49,725 nucleotides of DNA from Segatella cerevisiae (GCF_024054555.1 NZ_JAMXLY010000022.1:1-49725), one strand, 5' to 3'; positions 17,637 through 26,508 are shown, counted from the stretch's first letter. Notes: generated by a model not told the origin, from the sequence alone. Made by a program: numbers and translations.

Positions 17637-17852
17637 ATGAAATTTAGATCACAAACAAAAAGTTTAGAGCCCGAAGATGCACGAGAGGCATTCCACAAAA
17701 GTGAAAGACAGCACATTAAACAAGAAAAGATCAACAAATGGCTTTCCCGCCTTTTTGTTGTTGTCGCTTTAGCTATTGTCGTTTTCGTTATATATGCTTA
17801 TTTCATAGACAAACCGGATAGTGTCAATCAAGCATTTACCCTCAAGCCATAG
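17637..17852 (+). CDS. Small single-helix membrane protein of unknown function
   Basis: I do not recognize this 71-residue protein. The first 40 residues are charged and probably helical, rich in Lys, Glu and Gln (DAREAFHKSERQ, KQEKINKW). One hydrophobic helix follows (about 44-62, LFVVVALAIVVFVIYAYF) and then a short polar tail, most likely cytoplasmic N-terminus and periplasmic C-terminus. It starts 16 bases after the GT2 gene and ends just before a strong terminator, so it is the last member of that operon. The position and the single helix suggest a membrane anchor or assembly partner for the two glycosyltransferases. That role is inferred from context only. Confidence 0.7.
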   Translation: MKFRSQTKSLEPEDAREAFHKSERQHIKQEKINKWLSRLFVVVALAIVVFVIYAYFIDKPDSVNQAFTLKP

Positions 17853-17880
17853 TAGAAAGTTATTCTTCTATGACATGATT

Positions 17881-17929
17881 GGAAAGACCTTTTTTATAGA
17901 TCATCGATCTATATTAAAGGTCTTTTTCC
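17881..17929. terminator. Strong bidirectional terminator
   Basis: The two flanks GGAAAGACCT and AGGTCTTTTTCC pair around an inner perfect stem ATAGATC/GATCTAT with an ATC loop. T-rich tracts lie on both sides. The hairpin sits between the small membrane protein (plus) and the GT4 gene (minus) and can end both transcripts. Confidence 0.85.
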
Positions 17930-17999
17930 GTTTTATGCAAAGACGGTCTCTTCTTAAGCCCATTCCTTTCATTGCGTTCGATATTCATTGATATGGACA

Positions 18000-19142
18000 T
18001 CAAAGCAATTTCTGATATTCCTGCAGCATCTGGACTGCCAGATCCTGCTTTTCAAAACGCTGGATATAGTTCTGACTGCGGGCTATACTCTGCCGGCGGA
18101 AAGAATCATCATCCGAGAAACGCTTAATGGCATTAGCCATCCCTTCATCATCATCAGGATCGACATAAAGGTTGTCAGGACCTCCTGCTTCTTCCAGGCA
18201 CGACCCTTTACAGGCGATAACTGGAAGGCCACACTGGATACCTTCTATAATAGGAAGACCGAAACCTTCGTAGCGAGAAGGATAGACAAAGACTGAAGCC
18301 AACTGATAGACAGCCGGCAGATCTTCACTAGGTATATTATAGAGGAACCGGATACGGTCGCTTAACTGATGCTTATCTATAAATTTCCGGACCTCTGTGA
18401 CGTATTTCGTCGCCCTGCCGATGATGACTAATGAGAGTTGTTGAGGAAGCCTCAACAAGGATTTAACAGCCAGCAAGACATTCTTCCGCTTCTCTATCGT
18501 GCCTACATTCAGAATATAATGTTCCGGCAAATGGTATTTTTCTTTGACCCGGAGTTTGTCTTCCTCACTGATTTCCCCAAACTGTTTACTGCATCCTTGA
18601 TAGATGACATCTATTTTAGACTCAGGGAAATCACTGAAAGCAAGAATATCGCGCTTTGTACATTCACTGATGGCCACGATACGTGAGGCTTCCCGGCATG
18701 TGATCCTGAACTTTCGGGCATAGATCTTGGCATCTATCCAATGATAATATTCAGGATGACGCAGAAAGATAAGGTCATGGATGGTAACTATACCGGGGAT
18801 ACCTGCCTGATATAGTCCACGGGGCAATTCCCCTGACAAGCCATGGAAAAGATTGACTTTGTCCCGCAACAGGTCTTTTACGATCCCAGAGGATCGCCAG
18901 AGGTCACGTTGCAGACGGCAATGCATAGAATGAGGATAGACGAAACCAACGTTTTCAGCCGGAAGAACTTGCTCCCGGAGTTCTTGCCTGCCTTCACAAG
19001 GCGCATACAGTTTGAATTCTATATCCCTGTCTACCGTTACGAGCGAATTGACAAGGTTCCGCGAGTAATTGCCTAACCCGGTACTATTGCAAACAATACG
19101 CTTGGCATCGTAACCGATAATCAAATGCCGTTTCATTTCCAT
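18000..19142 (-). CDS. Family 4 glycosyltransferase (mannosyltransferase-like)
   Basis: This is a retaining GT-B glycosyltransferase. The N-terminal acceptor domain shows LIIGYDAKRI, GNYSRNLV and VTIHDLIFLRHPEYY. The C-terminal donor domain shows ILNVGTIEKRKN, the NIPSEDLPAVYQLASVFVYP segment, and the EX7E-type motif in YEGFGLPIIEGIQCG. I place the start at the ATG at 19142 (381 codons with stop). An in-frame TTG at 19151 lies inside the -7 promoter box, so it cannot be the start. Homologues commonly transfer mannose from GDP-mannose in O-antigen or core assembly, but the donor is not certain. The gene has its own promoter box and stands after the nucleotide-sugar operon on the same strand. 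Confidence 0.92.
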   Translation of the reverse strand: MEMKRHLIIGYDAKRIVCNSTGLGNYSRNLVNSLVTVDRDIEFKLYAPCEGRQELREQVLPAENVGFVYPHSMHCRLQRDLWRSSGIVKDLLRDKVNLFHGLSGELPRGLYQAGIPGIVTIHDLIFLRHPEYYHWIDAKIYARKFRITCREASRIVAISECTKRDILAFSDFPESKIDVIYQGCSKQFGEISEEDKLRVKEKYHLPEHYILNVGTIEKRKNVLLAVKSLLRLPQQLSLVIIGRATKYVTEVRKFIDKHQLSDRIRFLYNIPSEDLPAVYQLASVFVYPSRYEGFGLPIIEGIQCGLPVIACKGSCLEEAGGPDNLYVDPDDDEGMANAIKRFSDDDSFRRQSIARSQNYIQRFEKQDLAVQMLQEYQKLL

Positions 19143-19148
19143 GACTTG

Positions 19149-19156
19149 CAAAGATA
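19149..19156 (-). promoter_or_regulatory. -7 box of the GT4 gene, nearly touching its start codon
   Basis: Minus-strand TATCTTTG ends 6 bases before the ATG at 19142. Transcription would begin at or next to the start codon. The nearest TTTG (19175-19172) is spaced only 15 bases away, so the -33 part is imperfect. Confidence 0.5.
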
Positions 19157-19279
19157 TAAAAATGTCAAGTACAAATATCCTGTTTTACCTTTTAATCGTT
19201 CGAAAATTCGAAATTTAACAGATGATACGGTTATCTATAAGTAACCATCTATTATTGCTTCATCCAAAAATACAATCGA

Positions 19280-20575
19280 TCAATCTAAAATATACCTGCA
19301 GTCAACTATCTTTTTATCTGTCAATGAGCGGACAGACTTAAATTCATCCCACGCCGTTGCGATGACCAAGATGTCTGCGTCCTTCAATATGGCTTCAAAA
19401 CGATCATAATAGACGAGCGGCAGATCATAATACTTCTTGAATTCCTCGTTCGCCACCGGGTCATACCCTAAGATATGCTTATAACCCTGCCCGATCAACT
19501 GACGTATGATCTTGGCACTTGGCGTATCCCTGACATCATCAGATCCGGGTTTGAAAGACAGTCCGAGTATGGCGATCTTCGAATCCTTGCCCTTCTCTCC
19601 AGCAGCCTTGATGATTCGTTTTGCCATAAACTCAGGCATATTGTCATTCGTATTGATGACATTCTTCAAAATGGAAGCATCAAAACCTGCAGATTTGGCC
19701 ACTGCATAAAGCGCATTCGTGTCTTTAGGCAGGCAATAGCCGCCATAGCCGCATCCGGGATAGACATAAGAAGACATTGAGGCTCCTCCCCACCGCTTGT
19801 CCATATGCAGAATGTGAAAGGCTTTGGCGATATCTATATGCCCGATCGTATCGGCAATCTCTGACATTTCATTAGAGAAACTGATAAGGGTTGCCAAAAG
19901 GGTATTGGACAAATATTTGATGAACTCGCCCGTATTCAGAGACACACAGAAAATAGGGATAGAAGTCGATGCATAGACTTCACGCAACACTTTTTCCGAT
20001 TTGTCATCAGAAACGCCTAGTACGATACGGTCTGCATTCATGAAATCATCCCAGCAATGGCCTTCACGCAGAAACTCGGGATTATTGGCTATTCCAATAT
20101 GCAATGTTCCGGACTGATCCGTATCAGCGGTCGAATTACCTATTTCAACACCACGCTCACAGATATGCGGGATGATCCTGTTTTCCGTTGTGGAAGGGGG
20201 AATGGTCGATTTCACGACCAGAACCCGGAAATGGTCATCCTTGATCAGGTCAAGGGTCTCATCTATGGCTTTAAAAAGATAAGTCAGGTCTGCCTGACCA
20301 TCCTTGCCATAAGGTGTGCCCACACAATAATAGACGCACTCACTCTTCTGAATAGGTTCGCTCAGTTCTTTGAGGGAGATAGGATGGAAATTCCGGTTCA
20401 GATGACGCTTAAGAGCCTCATCCAGACCCGATTCAAGAAAAGGCAGATGACCCTTTTTGATGGTCTCAAGTCGCTCCTGATCCACCTCTACGCCATAGAC
20501 AGTATGTCCAAACTCCGCAAACCCCAAGGCAGTCGTCAATCCGACAAAACCTAATCCGAATACCGTAATTACCAT
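19280..20575 (-). CDS. UDP-glucose/GDP-mannose dehydrogenase family protein
   Basis: This enzyme oxidizes a nucleotide hexose to a uronic acid using two NAD+, most likely UDP-glucose to UDP-glucuronate. The 431 residues begin with the Rossmann motif VFGLGFVGLTTALGFAEFGH. The central domain carries NPEFLREGHCWDDF, and the catalytic cysteine is Cys281 in GYGGYCLPKDTNAL. The C-terminal domain has ILGLSFKPGSDDVRDTPS. All key residues are present. Substrate choice (UDP-glucose, UDP-HexNAc, GDP-mannose) cannot be settled by sequence here, but the gene 31 bases upstream resembles UDP-glucuronate decarboxylase, which uses UDP-glucuronate, so UDP-glucose is the best guess. It is the last gene of the operon. 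Confidence 0.9.
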   Translation of the reverse strand: MVITVFGLGFVGLTTALGFAEFGHTVYGVEVDQERLETIKKGHLPFLESGLDEALKRHLNRNFHPISLKELSEPIQKSECVYYCVGTPYGKDGQADLTYLFKAIDETLDLIKDDHFRVLVVKSTIPPSTTENRIIPHICERGVEIGNSTADTDQSGTLHIGIANNPEFLREGHCWDDFMNADRIVLGVSDDKSEKVLREVYASTSIPIFCVSLNTGEFIKYLSNTLLATLISFSNEMSEIADTIGHIDIAKAFHILHMDKRWGGASMSSYVYPGCGYGGYCLPKDTNALYAVAKSAGFDASILKNVINTNDNMPEFMAKRIIKAAGEKGKDSKIAILGLSFKPGSDDVRDTPSAKIIRQLIGQGYKHILGYDPVANEEFKKYYDLPLVYYDRFEAILKDADILVIATAWDEFKSVRSLTDKKIVDCRYILD

Positions 20576-20606
20576 TTTTCTGTCTTAAAGATAATATTGA
20601 CGATTT

Positions 20607-21695
20607 TTACCATTTGTACTCCTTCTCGTCACTCTCCTTGAGGAAAGTGAGAAAACGCTTGACACCGTCTTCAACTGAGACTGTCGGTTCATAACCCAGA
20701 ACCCGGCGTACCTTACTGATGTCTGGGCAGCGTCTCTGAGGATTATTGACCAAATAAGCATGATCATGGGATTCAGCATAGATCACTTTGCCTGTATAAC
20801 CGAAAACTTCCTTGCCGGCAGCTGCATAAATTTCCGCAAGTTGGGAAATACTGATCTCAGGGCGATCCATCCCTATATTGAAATAGTCATAAGTACCATG
20901 AAGCAATATCTTCAAGTAACCACAGACTGCATCGGCAATATAGCAGAAGGTACGAGTGGGTGAGCCATTGGAAAGAATCTCGATATCACGGTTTTCCATC
21001 ACGTCAAGAGCAAAGTCAGCAGGTACGCGTTTATCATTAATTCGCATCCCGGGTCCATAGTTGTTAAAGGGCCTGACAACTCCTATAGGCATATTGTAGC
21101 GCTGGGCAAACAACATACACATGGTCTCGCCGAAACGCTTTGACTCGTCATAGCATGAACGGGGGCCGGTAGCGCATACATAACCGTAGTAGTCCTCAGA
21201 TGTAGGCACATGTGCCGCATCCGGATTACCATAGAGTTCACTGGAGGAATAAAAGAGAAAACCTTTGATAGCCTTGTTCTTATAGAACTCAAACAAAGAG
21301 CGCAGTCCCCAGACATTAGCATCCAAAGTCTCTATCGGATATTTACGATAAAAGACAGGAGAAGCAATGGAAGCCATATGAATGATAAAATCGGCTTGAG
21401 CCGCTCCTTCTATATTCTCTATCTTATCTTTGATGATATCAAATTTGCGGATATCAAACAAAGGGTTCTTCTTCAATTGGTCGATCCAAGCCGGATAACC
21501 CAACATAAAGTTATCTAGTCCGATCACCCGTTTCAAGCCCAATCGCCGAGCTTCTGCCTGAAAGAAATTCATATAATAATATCCCAGGAATCCGGCACAA
21601 CCTGTAATCAGAATGGTGGCACCATTCAATTTTGCCTTCTCCTGAGCAGACAACCCTTCTAAGGTATGTCCAAAATCCTTTTCCAATACTGTCAT
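20607..21695 (-). CDS. NAD-dependent sugar epimerase/dehydratase, UDP-glucuronate decarboxylase-like
   Basis: This 362-residue extended short-chain dehydrogenase acts on a nucleotide sugar. It shows the NAD motif ITGCAGFLGYYY (about 31-42), SSSELYG, and the active-site segment GPRSCYDESKRFGE with the Tyr-x3-Lys pair. VRPFNNYGPGMR and RTFCYIADAV follow. The GPRSCYDE-K segment is typical of UDP-glucuronate decarboxylases (UXS), which make UDP-xylose or UDP-4-keto-pentose. A 30-residue N-terminal extension precedes the Rossmann fold. It lies between the dehydrogenase that could supply UDP-glucuronate and the LicD gene. With the aminotransferase in the same operon, a 4-amino-pentose product is conceivable, but that is inference. 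Confidence 0.85.
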   Translation of the reverse strand: MTVLEKDFGHTLEGLSAQEKAKLNGATILITGCAGFLGYYYMNFFQAEARRLGLKRVIGLDNFMLGYPAWIDQLKKNPLFDIRKFDIIKDKIENIEGAAQADFIIHMASIASPVFYRKYPIETLDANVWGLRSLFEFYKNKAIKGFLFYSSSELYGNPDAAHVPTSEDYYGYVCATGPRSCYDESKRFGETMCMLFAQRYNMPIGVVRPFNNYGPGMRINDKRVPADFALDVMENRDIEILSNGSPTRTFCYIADAVCGYLKILLHGTYDYFNIGMDRPEISISQLAEIYAAAGKEVFGYTGKVIYAESHDHAYLVNNPQRRCPDISKVRRVLGYEPTVSVEDGVKRFLTFLKESDEKEYKW

Positions 21696-21726
21696 TATCT
21701 TGAATTTTATATCGATTAGATTAATC

Positions 21727-22545
21727 TCAATATTTCCCTTTGTATTCCCTATAAGGCTTGTTCAGGTCGAGATAGAAGAAATTGTGCTGACGCTGATGTT
21801 CGCCATCGGGAATCTTCATATAGTCTCCATAGATTTGAGTGAGGTACTCATCGTAACGCTTAATCCCCTGAAGGGTTCTGCCTTCAAAGGTATACGGTCC
21901 GTATATGCCATTGATTTCCTTGCTCATCACCCCCCGCAGACCATCAGTATAATCGGCGGCCAACTTACATTTATTATAATCATATCTGATCAGTATTTTC
22001 CGGATCTTCTTCTGCAATGCCTGCATCGTAAACAGACGGCGGGTCAGCAAAGGGATCCAACTGCTCATGCCGTGGCCGTGCTTGTAAGGGTCACGATGAA
22101 CCAGATAGAGCGCCTGCTTGTAAAATTCATAACGGGTATACTGCCAATGCCGGGCCAACCAGTTGCTGGGTACAGCATCCAAAGGAAAGACATCGACGTA
22201 AACACCCCCTAGATAACGGAAATGAAGCCGTTCTATCAATGTCGTCTCTGCATCCTGGAGTTTGCCGAAAGGCAAAGGGTACTTCGGATCATTCTCGGCA
22301 CAGACAAACTCGTATCTTGACGGCAGCCATTCTTTGGAATGTTGGATAAACTGTTCATAATCCGGCCGGGGCATCAGTACGTCCATATCATCGTCCCAAG
22401 GAATGAACCCATGATGACGGACAGCTCCAATCAGAGAACCAGCGAACATGCCGTAATGTATTCCATGTTCAGATAAAGTCTTGTCCAATGCTGTAATGAT
22501 GTCCAGCATCCTCATTTGCAAAGGCCGTATTTCGTAATTTGCCAT
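21727..22545 (-). CDS. LicD-family phosphotransferase
   Basis: LicD-family proteins, related to fukutin nucleotidyltransferase-fold enzymes, move a phospho-group (phosphocholine, phospho-ribitol or similar) from a CDP-activated donor to a glycan. This 272-residue protein shows the family pattern LLDIITALDKTL-like N-terminus, HYGMFAGSLIGAVRHHGFIPWDDDMDV (the conserved G-S-x-x-G-A-x-R-H and W-D-D-D metal-binding cluster near residues 35-58), and VDVFPLDAVP. It is the right length. The start codon of the cytidylyltransferase gene lies upstream and the two genes are 9 bases apart, so they are tightly coupled. That makes a CDP-linked donor made next door plausible. The group transferred is unknown. 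Confidence 0.88.
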   Translation of the reverse strand: MANYEIRPLQMRMLDIITALDKTLSEHGIHYGMFAGSLIGAVRHHGFIPWDDDMDVLMPRPDYEQFIQHSKEWLPSRYEFVCAENDPKYPLPFGKLQDAETTLIERLHFRYLGGVYVDVFPLDAVPSNWLARHWQYTRYEFYKQALYLVHRDPYKHGHGMSSWIPLLTRRLFTMQALQKKIRKILIRYDYNKCKLAADYTDGLRGVMSKEINGIYGPYTFEGRTLQGIKRYDEYLTQIYGDYMKIPDGEHQRQHNFFYLDLNKPYREYKGKY

Positions 22546-22554
22546 AATATAATT

Positions 22555-23340
22555 TTATTTTTCAGAGGAATAAGGTTGTGTCCAAGGTGCATTCCCGGCA
22601 TCCCATAAATGATTCAGATAATCACGGTCGCGCACAGTATCCATACATTGCCAAAATCCTTCATGCTTATAGACCGCCAACTCTCCTTCCCGTGCCACTG
22701 ATTCCAGAGGTTCTCTTTCAAAGACAGTAGAGTCATCTTTGATATAATCGAAGATTTTTGGACTCAGCACAAAATAGCCCCCATTGATCCAACCTTGATT
22801 GACCTGGGGTTTCTCTTTGAAACTATGGGCTATATCGTTCTCATCTATCGAGAGTTCTCCAAAGCGGGCAGTAGGATGGACAGCTGTGACCATCGCCAAT
22901 TTTCCTGACTGATGATAGCGACGTTCCAGTTCACTGATATTCACATTGGATACAGCATCACCATAAGTCAACATGAAATCTTCTTTTCCTATCAGATCTT
23001 TCAGACGCAGGATCCGACCTCCCGTCATCGAGTTCTCGCCTGTGTCCACGAGAGAAACTTTCCAATCCAAAGGTCTTTCTCTGATGTAGGATATATGATT
23101 TCCATTGAGGTCAATCGTAAAATCATTACTTAAGACATAGTACTGGAGGAAATAGTTCTTGATCACTTCCCCCTTGTATCCTAAGGCAATGACAAAATCC
23201 TTATAACCGTAGTTTGAATAATGCTTCATAATATGCCAGAGAATGGGTTTGCTCCCAATCTCTACCATAGGCTTCGGAATTAATTTCGTATACTCGGACA
23301 AACGAGTTCCAAATCCCCCGGCTAAAATTACAACTTTCAT
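22555..23340 (-). CDS. rfbF: Glucose-1-phosphate cytidylyltransferase
   Basis: This enzyme makes CDP-glucose from CTP and glucose-1-phosphate. The sequence follows the RfbF family closely: VILAGGFGTRLSEYT for nucleotide binding, IPKPMVEIGSKPILWHIMKHYS, LVDTGENSMTGGR, MLTYGDAVS with the metal-binding Asp, FGELSIDE, FKEKPQVNQGWINGGYFVL and the C-terminal HEGFWQCMDTVRDRDYLN. I use the ATG at 23340 (261 residues). The in-frame TTG at 23346 adds only two residues. RfbF usually works with CDP-glucose 4,6-dehydratase (RfbG) for dideoxyhexose synthesis, yet no RfbG is recognizable in this window, and the adjacent gene is licD. The product may therefore serve a different path, or the rest may lie elsewhere. 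Confidence 0.9.
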   Translation of the reverse strand: MKVVILAGGFGTRLSEYTKLIPKPMVEIGSKPILWHIMKHYSNYGYKDFVIALGYKGEVIKNYFLQYYVLSNDFTIDLNGNHISYIRERPLDWKVSLVDTGENSMTGGRILRLKDLIGKEDFMLTYGDAVSNVNISELERRYHQSGKLAMVTAVHPTARFGELSIDENDIAHSFKEKPQVNQGWINGGYFVLSPKIFDYIKDDSTVFEREPLESVAREGELAVYKHEGFWQCMDTVRDRDYLNHLWDAGNAPWTQPYSSEK

Positions 23341-23430
23341 GGACAAGGCAGGTTTTTAATTGGTAATCAGCTAAATCTTAATTGTCAGATCCCCCGGTAT
23401 CTTGAAAGACAACACGAGGGGTCTCTATTT

Positions 23431-24537
23431 CTACAGATTATTGACAATGGAACAAATGGATTTTACATCTTCATCCGTCAGTTCAGGGTGCATCGGAAGA
23501 GAAATGATCTTCTTGTAAATGTCTTCTGTGATCGGTAGAGGATAATCCGTCTTGAAATAAGTGAGCAAATGGTTAGGACGGTACTGAATGCCAAACTGGA
23601 TATCGTGCTCCGTCAACTGCTTCATCAGTTTTTCCCGTTTGCCGTGTAAAATCAAAACCGGGAAGATATGGGGAACGATCTCATGATAGTTCATGGGGAT
23701 CAACTTCACATCTTCATTATGGCCGAGGAGTTCGGTATACAATTGTGCGATATGCTGCCGCTTGGGAACGAACTCCTTCTCAAAACGTGTGAGTTGTACC
23801 CTTCCGATGGCTGCGAAGATATTGCTCATATGATAACGATAGCCTTGAGCTACGACATCAAACACATAACTGCGCTGCCCTTTATAGCGTTTTTCAGAAT
23901 CTTTCATGACCCCCAGAAGACGGGCATCACTCACTGCATCAATGACTTTTTGGTCTGAAGCAAATATGGCTCCACCTTCACCTGATGTGATATTCTTGAT
24001 ACCATCAAAACTGAAGCAGACAATATCTCCGGAAGAACCGACCAATTTGCCGTTATGACGGCATCCGAAAGCATGGGCTGCATCCTCTACCAAGCGCAGA
24101 TGATGCTTGCGGGCAAACTCCCGATAGTCATCCATATGTGCAAGATTACTGGCAAAGTAAACCGGCAGCAAGACCTTTGTACGGGGCGTTATCCTCCGCT
24201 CTGCATCCTTCAAATCCAATAACAGAGAGTCCGGATCGATCTCACAACTTACAGGTATACAACCAGCAGCAGTGATAGCCTGGTAGGTAGCAACGAAAGT
24301 AAAGGAAGGCACCAAAACTTCATCCCCAGGTTTGGTAACAGCCTGGATAGCCAAATGCAATGCTGCCGTACCACTGTTCACGCAGATGCACTTCATGCCT
24401 CCACCTATATAATTTTCCAGATCTTTTTCAAAAAGTCCCACTATTTCACCCATGCCAAGATAACCGATATCATTGATCACATGAGCTACAGCTGTAGACT
24501 CTGCTTCACCTACAACAGACTTTGACAATCTTATCAT
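23431..24537 (-). CDS. DegT/DnrJ/EryC1/StrS-family sugar aminotransferase
   Basis: This PLP enzyme transfers an amino group from glutamate or glutamine to a keto-sugar nucleotide. The 368 residues show GYLGMGEIV, VNSGTAALHLAIQAV for cofactor phosphate binding, GDEVLVPSFTFVAT, LVEDAAHAFGC with the PLP-contacting Asp, and FDGIKNITSGEGGAI with the Schiff-base lysine. GYRYHMSNIFAAIGRVQL is typical of the family. The keto substrate may come from the UXS-like enzyme (a UDP-4-keto-pentose) or from a CDP-sugar, and sequence cannot decide. It is the first gene of the five-gene operon and has a possible -7 box at 24604-24611. Confidence 0.9.
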   Translation of the reverse strand: MIRLSKSVVGEAESTAVAHVINDIGYLGMGEIVGLFEKDLENYIGGGMKCICVNSGTAALHLAIQAVTKPGDEVLVPSFTFVATYQAITAAGCIPVSCEIDPDSLLLDLKDAERRITPRTKVLLPVYFASNLAHMDDYREFARKHHLRLVEDAAHAFGCRHNGKLVGSSGDIVCFSFDGIKNITSGEGGAIFASDQKVIDAVSDARLLGVMKDSEKRYKGQRSYVFDVVAQGYRYHMSNIFAAIGRVQLTRFEKEFVPKRQHIAQLYTELLGHNEDVKLIPMNYHEIVPHIFPVLILHGKREKLMKQLTEHDIQFGIQYRPNHLLTYFKTDYPLPITEDIYKKIISLPMHPELTDEDVKSICSIVNNL

Positions 24538-24937
24538 TTTCCGTATTTACTTTTATCTTTTCCGTTTCCGTTAATAAATAATATCAAGATTCATCTTATT
24601 ATGCAAACTTACCAAAATTTATCAACATAGAGATAAGATTAATGTGAAAAAAAAGGTAATTTAACAAGACTTTTGCAGATTCTCTGAACCGCTGATCTAC
24701 CCTTGTTCCATCAATAATAGACGGATCAAAAGACAAGACAACTTCAATCCGATAAAAAAGATTACGGATTGAATATGAAGTCACAAATAAAGATTCTTTT
24801 TATTGTTGAAAATCATAGAAAATGTATCCCAATTCATTCGGGTACATTCCGATCATCTGCACAAATCGTCCTTACCTTTCAGCAAATAAGCATTTACAGG
24901 TCCTCGAACAAGGAGTTCAACATTCCCTATCATCCGT
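24538..24937. other. Gene-free spacer with hairpins upstream of the aminotransferase
   Basis: Nothing in these 400 bases reads as a gene. The stretch holds a candidate -7 box for the aminotransferase (24604-24611), a CAATCCG/CGGATTG hairpin around 24746-24773, and a hairpin AATGTA-T-CCC/GGGTACATT with one bulge around 24820-24848. One of these may end the transcript of the GT-B gene that stops at 24938. Confidence 0.6.
24604..24611 (-). promoter_or_regulatory. Possible -7 box of the nucleotide-sugar operon
   Basis: Minus-strand TAAGTTTG fits TAnnTTTG and lies 66 bases before the aminotransferase ATG. No TTTG is seen at the expected -33 distance. Confidence 0.4.
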
Positions 24938-25987
24938 CTATTCAACCGCTTCCCGGTTCATGACAGTTTCAAGGACGGTTTTCAGATAGCCCCCCTTACG
25001 CAGCCTTTCACTGACGCGATAAACATTCTTCCGCATCTCGTAAATCTTCTGATCAGAGATTTTCGGAAGAAGGTTGTTCAGTTCAGACAGTCGTTTGATG
25101 CAGATTCCAATGCCCTCTTCTTGGATAATCGGGGCAACGGCAGCATCCTGCCAAACAATAACGGGAAGACCGGCACGAAGATAGAAGGAAACCTTGTGAG
25201 GGCTATTCCAATGCAGGTATTCTCCAAATGAACCACTGCAAGTATCTAGACTGTCACCGTCCCAGACAAGCCCGAAATCACCTTTCACATGCTTGATGAA
25301 ATCATCAGAATCCATAAAACCGTTGACATGCAAATAATTCGAATCCTTCAATTCCGGTAATCCGTCTCTGTCACCATAAATCTGGAGTTGGTAATTCTTG
25401 ATCTGAGGTTGTATTTTCAACAGGAAACTATTCTTGCGCATCGCCAGACTCCCTGCATACACCAGCGTAAACAACTGATGACTGGCATTAATCAATTCCG
25501 GAAAATGGGCACAAGCCTCACTTCGATAATCAAACAGTCCCAACGCATATAAAGGATGCTGATAACCGTGATCACGAAGCCATGATGCCATTGATTCATT
25601 GGATGCAATAACATAGTCACTGTGCATCAGGCGGTGAATCTCCTGATCCTCAGACAGTTTCTTACGCCTCATGCAACCCAAGTCATGGATGACGGTAACC
25701 GTCTTAGCCCCATGCCTGTGAGCTATATTGCAGATAAAGGAAAAGTATTTCTTTACAGGATACTGGAGGACCAAGATATCATTCGGTTTGATCGTCATCA
25801 CCAATTTGAAAATACCCAATAGATCCAAAAAGAAAGTAATGATCTTACTCCGATAATATGTAGAAGGAAGCCCTAAATTGTGAGCCCCCATTTCAAGCAG
25901 TGTTATCTCATTATCGGTCTTGGCCTTACTTCCAGAACTTGTAACACCTCTATAATTACGGGAAATATAGCAAAGTCGATTTGTCAT
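24938..25987 (-). CDS. GT-B glycosyltransferase, galactofuranosyltransferase-like
   Basis: I place the start at the ATG at 25987, giving 349 residues beginning MTNRLCYISRNYRG, the usual start of this family. A longer frame from 26026 adds an unlikely 13 residues. Recognizable parts are the N-terminal domain (NDILVLQYPVKKY, VTVIHDLGCMRR), then LVYAGSL, LQIYGD, and GDFGLVWDGDSLDTCSGSFGEY with HKVSFYLRAGLPVIVW. This arrangement resembles the Gtf3/galactofuranosyltransferase-type enzymes that add a sugar to lipid-linked or protein glycans. The 5' region is unusual: the only complete promoter I see on this strand is at 26316-26347, about 330 bases upstream, with a second -7-like box at 26112-26119. 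Confidence 0.85.
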   Translation of the reverse strand: MTNRLCYISRNYRGVTSSGSKAKTDNEITLLEMGAHNLGLPSTYYRSKIITFFLDLLGIFKLVMTIKPNDILVLQYPVKKYFSFICNIAHRHGAKTVTVIHDLGCMRRKKLSEDQEIHRLMHSDYVIASNESMASWLRDHGYQHPLYALGLFDYRSEACAHFPELINASHQLFTLVYAGSLAMRKNSFLLKIQPQIKNYQLQIYGDRDGLPELKDSNYLHVNGFMDSDDFIKHVKGDFGLVWDGDSLDTCSGSFGEYLHWNSPHKVSFYLRAGLPVIVWQDAAVAPIIQEEGIGICIKRLSELNNLLPKISDQKIYEMRKNVYRVSERLRKGGYLKTVLETVMNREAVE

Positions 25988-26315
25988 CTTTATATATTCT
26001 TGTTTTAATATTAAATGGCAGATCATTCATAACTTGTTTCTATATGGAATACATTTAAGTCTTTTAACCTTCCATGAGTATTCTTACCTGGATGAATGCA
26101 ACAAGTAAGTGCAAATTTACGGAATCTTTTCGTAAAAGCATTCCAATAGATGTTGAAATTCAATTTCTTTCCTGGTCTGCTGTTAATCTTGTATTATATT
26201 TTGATTGCCATTTACAAAATAATAGCGCTGAAAACATCTGCAAGGCAATAAGTTTCTGTGATTTTTACTCAGTAAACATAGCAGTACTTTTCGTAGTAAT
26301 GTGTTTTTATTGCGA

Positions 26316-26347
26316 CAAAGATACAAAAAACGCCCCTATTTACCAAA
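26316..26347 (-). promoter_or_regulatory. Promoter with long leader for the GT-B gene
   Basis: Minus-strand TTTG (26347-26344), 20 bases, then TATCTTTG (26323-26316): a full consensus match. The start codon it should serve is at 25987, which would give an untranslated leader of about 320 bases. Confidence 0.65.
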
Positions 26348-26508
26348 TATATTCATATATTTTATTTCTATCAGAATCACATGAGAGGGCATTGACATCA
26401 GACGTATACAAACATTATCCATCTTTTTATGGACATCTGTCACTTTCTTCCAAAGGACTTCAGGCACAGTTGTCTGAAATTATATCCGAATCGTTTTATA
26501 GCGAAAAG

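Noticed and set aside
24599..24784. Short minus-strand open frame in the 24.5-24.9 kb spacer
   Set aside because: It covers the -7 box of the aminotransferase and a hairpin and shows no coding features.
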